From Candidatus Bathyarchaeota archaeon (GTDB taxonomy: Archaea; Thermoproteota; Bathyarchaeia; Bathyarchaeales; Bathyarchaeaceae): a stretch of 9,253 nt of DNA. The position numbers were made by a program, and so were the translations under genes. Positions within the stretch are counted from its first letter, which is position 1, and every line of letters starts with the position of its first letter. Of this stretch, positions 5,791-9,253 are shown in pieces. The notes under the pieces are model-generated. The model saw only the letters and a program-made list of their open reading frames with translations, was not told the DNA's origin and did not search any database. The stretch spans positions 1 to 9,253 of the forward strand of contig JAPUUO010000051.1 in NCBI GenBank assembly GCA_026967815.1, given 5' to 3'.

Positions 5791-8691
5791 CTAGAAGCGG
5801 TTTGCTGATTTGTCTTCCCAGTAGGGTCGTGTTCTCAAGTATTGAATTTTGGCTTTCAGGAGGTCCATGTAGAATTCGTCTTCAGTCGGATGCATTTTAC
5901 CTAAGATTCTGAAGGCTGTTTCAGGTCCGACGCCTCTGACTTGAAACGCGATTAGAGCTTTTTTGCCATAGCTTAAGATGAGGTCGGCTGTACGCCTTGC
6001 ATGAGTTAGCTGCTCCAGCTCTTCTGGCGTTAACTCTTTTCCATCAAGTCTTCTCTTAAGGATATCTTGAACCATCTTTGGGTCTTGACCTAGGCGAAGG
6101 CGTGCCAGCAGTCCTGCGCCACACTTCGCGCAGACCAATCGTTCCGGCAGTTCACGCACTCGCCTTTCTTCCATTTGATTACCACAAGAAATACAAAGCA
6201 GAGAAACTTTTCGCGCAGCTATTGCTCGCTTCATGCGTTCAATGTTACTGAGCAACACACGTTCCGGCGCCATTAACTCTGGGATTTCCGCGTATTTTGC
6301 AAGAATGTGATAGGCCAGAGGCGTGGGCTTCTCTAAACGAAACAGCGTACTGACTTTGGTTTCCCCTCTCTTAACTCCTCGCATGACTCTTTTCACGGCA
6401 GGAATGGCCACCTTCTCCAACATGGCCTCCCGCAAGGTTTCCTCATAAATAGGCGTCTTCTCGAATCGTGTCGGCAATCGCGCAAGTCTTTCGGGACCCA
6501 TGGTTTTGCCGCGTGGAAGGGCTCCAAAACGTTCCGCGACGAATTTCATCTTGTAGGAGAATGGGAAACGAGCCTTGAGATACTCGTCAAAGGCTTTGTC
6601 CACTTCTTTACTCGTTAAGCCAAACAACGTGGCTTGGAATTTTTCTAAATCGCGTGACTCTGCTTTTCTGGGCATCTCAATGAGTATGCGGTAACCATCG
6701 TTCCACCAGCCAGTTATAAGCTCGTGGTCAGAGAGAACGGCGTCAAAAACGCAGCCTAAGGTTCGGTTAACAATTTCTCCGAAGCAGGCGTGGACAATGA
6801 CGTACTTGTCGAAAACCTCTATGAGAATGCGATTGTGAGTTGGAACTGGTGCTCCTTGCGTTAGTTGTTCACGAATTTCTGTAATAGGTTTTAGCAAAGT
6901 TGACTTATCAGTGGAAAGCTTTTTGGCAAGTTTTGCTGCCAGCACTTCATAGTTGCGCTCGTGTTTCAACTCTTCAGTTATCTCTTGTCTTAGTTTGCCG
7001 ACTTCTTGCGCAAGGGTGAAGGGCACAGGGAGGATTTCACCGTCCCAACCTGGAATTGCAGCAAACGGATCTTCGGAGGGCACAACATGGACTGTGCCTG
7101 TTTCGTCTTCGATCTGGACGATGCGCCAAACTTTGCCTCTTATTATGATGTTGAGTCCTATGCGGGCTCTTAAAGCCATGAATTCGTCGCCGACTGTGCC
7201 GATTTTTCGGTCTGAGATGACATCGACCACTGGGTAGCGTCTTTCATCGGGAATCATGGACAGATTCTCATAGTAATACTGGTAGGTTTTTCTGGTTTTT
7301 CTCAACGTGTCACCTTCTAACCAGAGGTTTCTTAGTCTATGTAGGTAGCTGGCAACGTCTAAAAGCTTGGCTTTGGACAAGTTGCGGTAAGGATAAGCTT
7401 GCTGCAAGATTTTAAGCATCTCGTCAATTGTTGCTTGGCGTTTGTCGAGTAGTATTCCTGCAATTTGATGTGCCAGCACGTCTAGAGCGGTTTCATGTAT
7501 CTGTAGGGGCTCTAGTTGACCTTTGTAGGCTCGTCGTGTTGCGGTTAATGCTTCCATTATGTCGTCTGGAAAGGCCGTGACAATAACGCCTTTAGAAGTC
7601 ATGTCCAGCTTGTGACCGCTTCTGCCTACGCGTTGAATGAGGCTGCAAACTTGGCGAGGCGAAAGATACTGAATGACGAGGTCAACATGACCAATATCAA
7701 TGCCTAATTGCAGGGTGCTCGTGCAGACTATGGCTTTTAATGTCTTGGCTTTAAACTCATCTTCGATTGAGGTTCGCTCTTCCTTGGACAAGGAGCCGTG
7801 GTGAACTGCTATGTCCTTGGTTAACTGGTTGAGTTTGTGTCCAAGCATTTCGGCGTTTGTTCGACTGTTCACAAAGATTAGGGTTGAAGTGTACTTTCTT
7901 ACGAGGTCTAGGATTCGCCTTATTCTAGCGGCTGCTTCTGGTGTGGTTCGTAGTTTTTGAGCTAAATCATAGTCAGGGTCGTTTGGAACGGGATGTTCCA
8001 CGCTGTAGTGATAGCCCTTTGCCAAAGAAACCTCTAGTACCTTAATAGAACGATTCGTTCCAGCGATGAATTTTGCAACTTTCTGGGGATTTCCAACAGT
8101 AGCAGACAATCCGACTCTTTGAAACTCTTTCTCCGTGAGTTCTGAAAGACGTTCTAATGCAACGGTAAGCTGAACGCCTCGTTTGTCTTCGGCTAATTCA
8201 TGTATTTCATCAATGATAACGTGACGAACATATTTGAGATGTTGCTGCATACGACTACCAGGCAAGATAGCTTGAAGAGTTTCAGGCGTAGTAACCAGCA
8301 TATTCGGTGGGCGAAGGGCTTGACGGCGACGAATTTTGACTTCAGTGTCGCCATGTCGAACCTCAACAGAAATGCCCAAATGCTCAGCCCAAAATGAAAG
8401 ACGCTTCACCATGTCCCTGTTAAGTGCACGAAGAGGGGTAACATATAGAATTGAGATTCCATGTTTTTCGGGTTGCTGAATAAAAATGGAAAGAATGGGA
8501 AGCAAAACGGCCTCTGTTTTACCGCTTCCAGTTGGGGCAATTAGGAGAACGTTTTCTTGTCTTAGAATAAGGGGAATAGCTTTAACTTGAGGGAGCGTAG
8601 GCTCAGAAAACCCTAACCCAATCAGTGCCTCCTGCAAGGGTCTTTCAAGCAAGTTGAAAACGTTGGAATTCAGTGGCGCCGATTCAGCCAT
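5791..8691 (-). CDS. lhr: Lhr-type superfamily 2 ATP-dependent helicase with C-terminal zinc ribbon
   Basis: A 966-residue cytoplasmic helicase. Lhr proteins are 3'-to-5' translocases that unwind forked DNA and RNA:DNA hybrids, with a proposed role in repair. All SF2 motifs are present in order: a Q-like entry LPQVKAIP (33-40), Walker A APTGSGKT (52-59), Ia TPLRALNRD (85-93), Ib TTPETL (134-139), II DEIH (161-164), III SAT (196-198), IV LIFVNSR (271-277), V STLQLGIDIG (325-334) and VI QRVGRSGH (353-360). The remaining 600 residues fit the Lhr-core winged helix and beta-sheet domain. A four-cysteine zinc ribbon follows (C833, C836, C854, C857), then a tail with RGVGPETAFRILGKM that resembles a helix-hairpin-helix. 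The length fits archaeal Lhr. ATG 8691 has GAAGGA (8703-8708) eleven bases upstream, slightly long. The gene stands alone, without close partners. I do not assign an aLhr1 or aLhr2 subgroup. Confidence 0.93.
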   Translation of the reverse strand: MAESAPLNSNVFNLLERPLQEALIGLGFSEPTLPQVKAIPLILRQENVLLIAPTGSGKTEAVLLPILSIFIQQPEKHGISILYVTPLRALNRDMVKRLSFWAEHLGISVEVRHGDTEVKIRRRQALRPPNMLVTTPETLQAILPGSRMQQHLKYVRHVIIDEIHELAEDKRGVQLTVALERLSELTEKEFQRVGLSATVGNPQKVAKFIAGTNRSIKVLEVSLAKGYHYSVEHPVPNDPDYDLAQKLRTTPEAAARIRRILDLVRKYTSTLIFVNSRTNAEMLGHKLNQLTKDIAVHHGSLSKEERTSIEDEFKAKTLKAIVCTSTLQLGIDIGHVDLVIQYLSPRQVCSLIQRVGRSGHKLDMTSKGVIVTAFPDDIMEALTATRRAYKGQLEPLQIHETALDVLAHQIAGILLDKRQATIDEMLKILQQAYPYRNLSKAKLLDVASYLHRLRNLWLEGDTLRKTRKTYQYYYENLSMIPDERRYPVVDVISDRKIGTVGDEFMALRARIGLNIIIRGKVWRIVQIEDETGTVHVVPSEDPFAAIPGWDGEILPVPFTLAQEVGKLRQEITEELKHERNYEVLAAKLAKKLSTDKSTLLKPITEIREQLTQGAPVPTHNRILIEVFDKYVIVHACFGEIVNRTLGCVFDAVLSDHELITGWWNDGYRILIEMPRKAESRDLEKFQATLFGLTSKEVDKAFDEYLKARFPFSYKMKFVAERFGALPRGKTMGPERLARLPTRFEKTPIYEETLREAMLEKVAIPAVKRVMRGVKRGETKVSTLFRLEKPTPLAYHILAKYAEIPELMAPERVLLSNIERMKRAIAARKVSLLCISCGNQMEERRVRELPERLVCAKCGAGLLARLRLGQDPKMVQDILKRRLDGKELTPEELEQLTHARRTADLILSYGKKALIAFQVRGVGPETAFRILGKMHPTEDEFYMDLLKAKIQYLRTRPYWEDKSANRF

Positions 8692-8987
8692 TTCTCAAAC
8701 TGTCCTTCAGATAGAAATTTCCCTCTCTAGGTTCTTAAGTGGCAGCATTAGATAAGACTTGATCTGCTTTCACTAGATCTTTTGTAGAAGCGTGAAAATC
8801 TTGAATGGATGGGGATCACATGAAACTGCTGAACAAATCGTTTCAAGAGGTATTATTTCTAGTTACAAAGAAAATGAAAGGATGCTAATTCTATCTCACA
8901 GGTTGAGAACTCGATCTCTCACATTAAGTGAAATGTTCGTCACAACTCTCGAAACGAAAGAAAAGAGTTGGAGGTTGCTGGGGTTGT
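8692..8987. other. Spacer upstream of Lhr without a recognisable gene
   Basis: Just under 300 bases. It contains the Lhr leader with GAAGGA, possible weak TATA-like stretches (TTATCTAA near 8750-8757, minus strand), a GATCT/AGATC dyad followed by TTTT near 8761-8782 on the plus strand, and a T-rich stem-loop behind the small membrane gene. The open plus-strand frame through here starts at a GTG and gives a sequence of no recognisable character that runs antisense to the small membrane protein, so it is not called. Confidence 0.4.
8943..8970 (-). terminator. Candidate terminator of the small membrane-protein gene
   Basis: On the minus strand, CAACTCT and AGAGTTG form a 7-base stem around a 14-base pyrimidine-rich loop (TTTCTTTCGTTTCG), beginning about 18 bases after the stop at 8988. 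T-rich tracts terminate archaeal transcription, so either the tract or the hairpin could act. No clean oligo-T tail follows the stem. Confidence 0.35.
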
Positions 8988-9206
8988 CTATGCCTCTGAA
9001 GGTCCACTCAAGTAGGCCCACGCCGTCATTAGGAGTAACGTCAAGGCAGCACCAGCAAATCCTGAGAAAATCCAATCTAAGCCTAGCACTGGCAACACGA
9101 TTTTGCTGAACCATGGAAGCACGTACCGGTAACTGAAGTTTGCGATAATTCCGGCGAAGAACCCCAGTATGGCGAAGGTTGTTAGCATTTTTATTCTGTC
9201 ACTCAT
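8988..9206 (-). CDS. Small two-helix membrane protein, unknown function
   Basis: A 72-residue protein with two hydrophobic spans, roughly residues 7-24 (MLTTFAILGFFAGIIANF) and 46-66 (IFSGFAGAALTLLLMTAWAY). They are joined by an aromatic linker, YRYVLPWFSKIVLPVLGLDW. Short charged ends (MSDRIK and SGPSEA) complete it. I do not recognise the family by name; the glycine-rich small spans suggest helix packing or an oligomer. ATG 9206 is strongly supported by AAGGTGAT a few bases upstream, an excellent match to the 16S 3' end. A possible upstream gene ends with TGA overlapping this ATG, which suggests translational coupling. A T-rich stem-loop follows. It is the best of the short frames here because ribosome site, hydrophobicity and context agree. 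Confidence 0.7.
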   Translation of the reverse strand: MSDRIKMLTTFAILGFFAGIIANFSYRYVLPWFSKIVLPVLGLDWIFSGFAGAALTLLLMTAWAYLSGPSEA

Positions 9207-9253
9207 TCAATCACCTTGACTATCCAGTTAGGAGAAGTGCTTTTTCTTTTTAA
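9203..9253 (-). CDS. Possible C-terminal tail of an upstream gene (partial, 16 codons)
   Basis: The minus-strand frame entering from the right edge reads LKRKSTSPNWIVKVIE and stops at TGA 9203-9205, overlapping the next ATG as ATGA. The same arrangement joins the transporter and the DUF1028 remnant in this window. The end of the peptide looks protein-like, but 16 codons are too few to be sure, and other frames here close by chance. Confidence 0.35.
   Translation of the reverse strand, partial: LKRKSTSPNWIVKVIE

Noticed and set aside
5780..5792. AGAGA-TTA-TCTCT hairpin at the Lhr stop codon as a terminator.
   Set aside because: The stem is only five bases with a 3-base loop, and no T-rich tract follows on the minus strand.
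8792..9109. 105-codon plus-strand open frame starting at GTG.
   Set aside because: No recognisable protein character and no ribosome site noted; it runs antisense through the better-supported small membrane protein.

Overview
The window looks archaeal. It carries three formylmethanofuran dehydrogenase genes, an Lhr-type superfamily 2 helicase, archaeal-style regulators, and a clear BRE/TATA promoter that drives a nearly leaderless gene. Genes inside operons instead have good Shine-Dalgarno sequences, such as GGAGGTG before fwdA and GGAGTGA before fwdB. The regulator and small-membrane-protein sequences remind me of Bathyarchaeia or related lineages. That placement is a judgement from memory, not a search.

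Layout. Positions 1-2750 (minus strand) hold a tight fwdD-fwdB-fwdA operon; fwdA runs off the left edge. Positions 2967-3278 (minus) encode a small winged-helix regulator. It is divergent from an Lrp/AsnC-type regulator at 3406-3906 (plus), and the roughly 130-base gap between them holds a strong promoter and two dyad sequences. Positions 3889-4253 (minus) hold a decayed DUF1028-family gene. It was once translationally coupled (ATGA overlap) to the major facilitator transporter at 4250-5443. After a gene-poor spacer comes a 966-residue Lhr helicase (5791-8691, minus). A 72-residue two-helix membrane protein follows (8988-9206, minus), with the possible tail of one more gene at the right edge.

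How the genes work together. FwdA, FwdB and FwdD are the formyl-methanofuran hydrolase, the Mo/W-pterin catalytic subunit and a pterin-binding subunit of the enzyme that reduces CO2 to formyl-methanofuran, or runs in reverse. This is the first step of the archaeal methyl branch (Wood-Ljungdahl pathway or methanogenesis). The two regulators lie directly upstream of this operon and may regulate themselves, and possibly the operon. The transporter and its ruined partner look like a small operon in decay. Lhr is an independent nucleic-acid maintenance gene.

Most notable observations: (1) fwdB carries an in-frame extra segment of about 48 codons that is rich in perfect palindromes, placed in an otherwise conserved stretch. 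It resembles in principle the palindromic elements that insert in frame into bacterial genes. (2) The DUF1028 pseudogene has lost its middle by deletion and gained several stops and a frameshift, although its start still overlaps the transporter stop. (3) The winged-helix gene begins with a diverged 39-base tandem duplication and sits next to a 15-base dyad.
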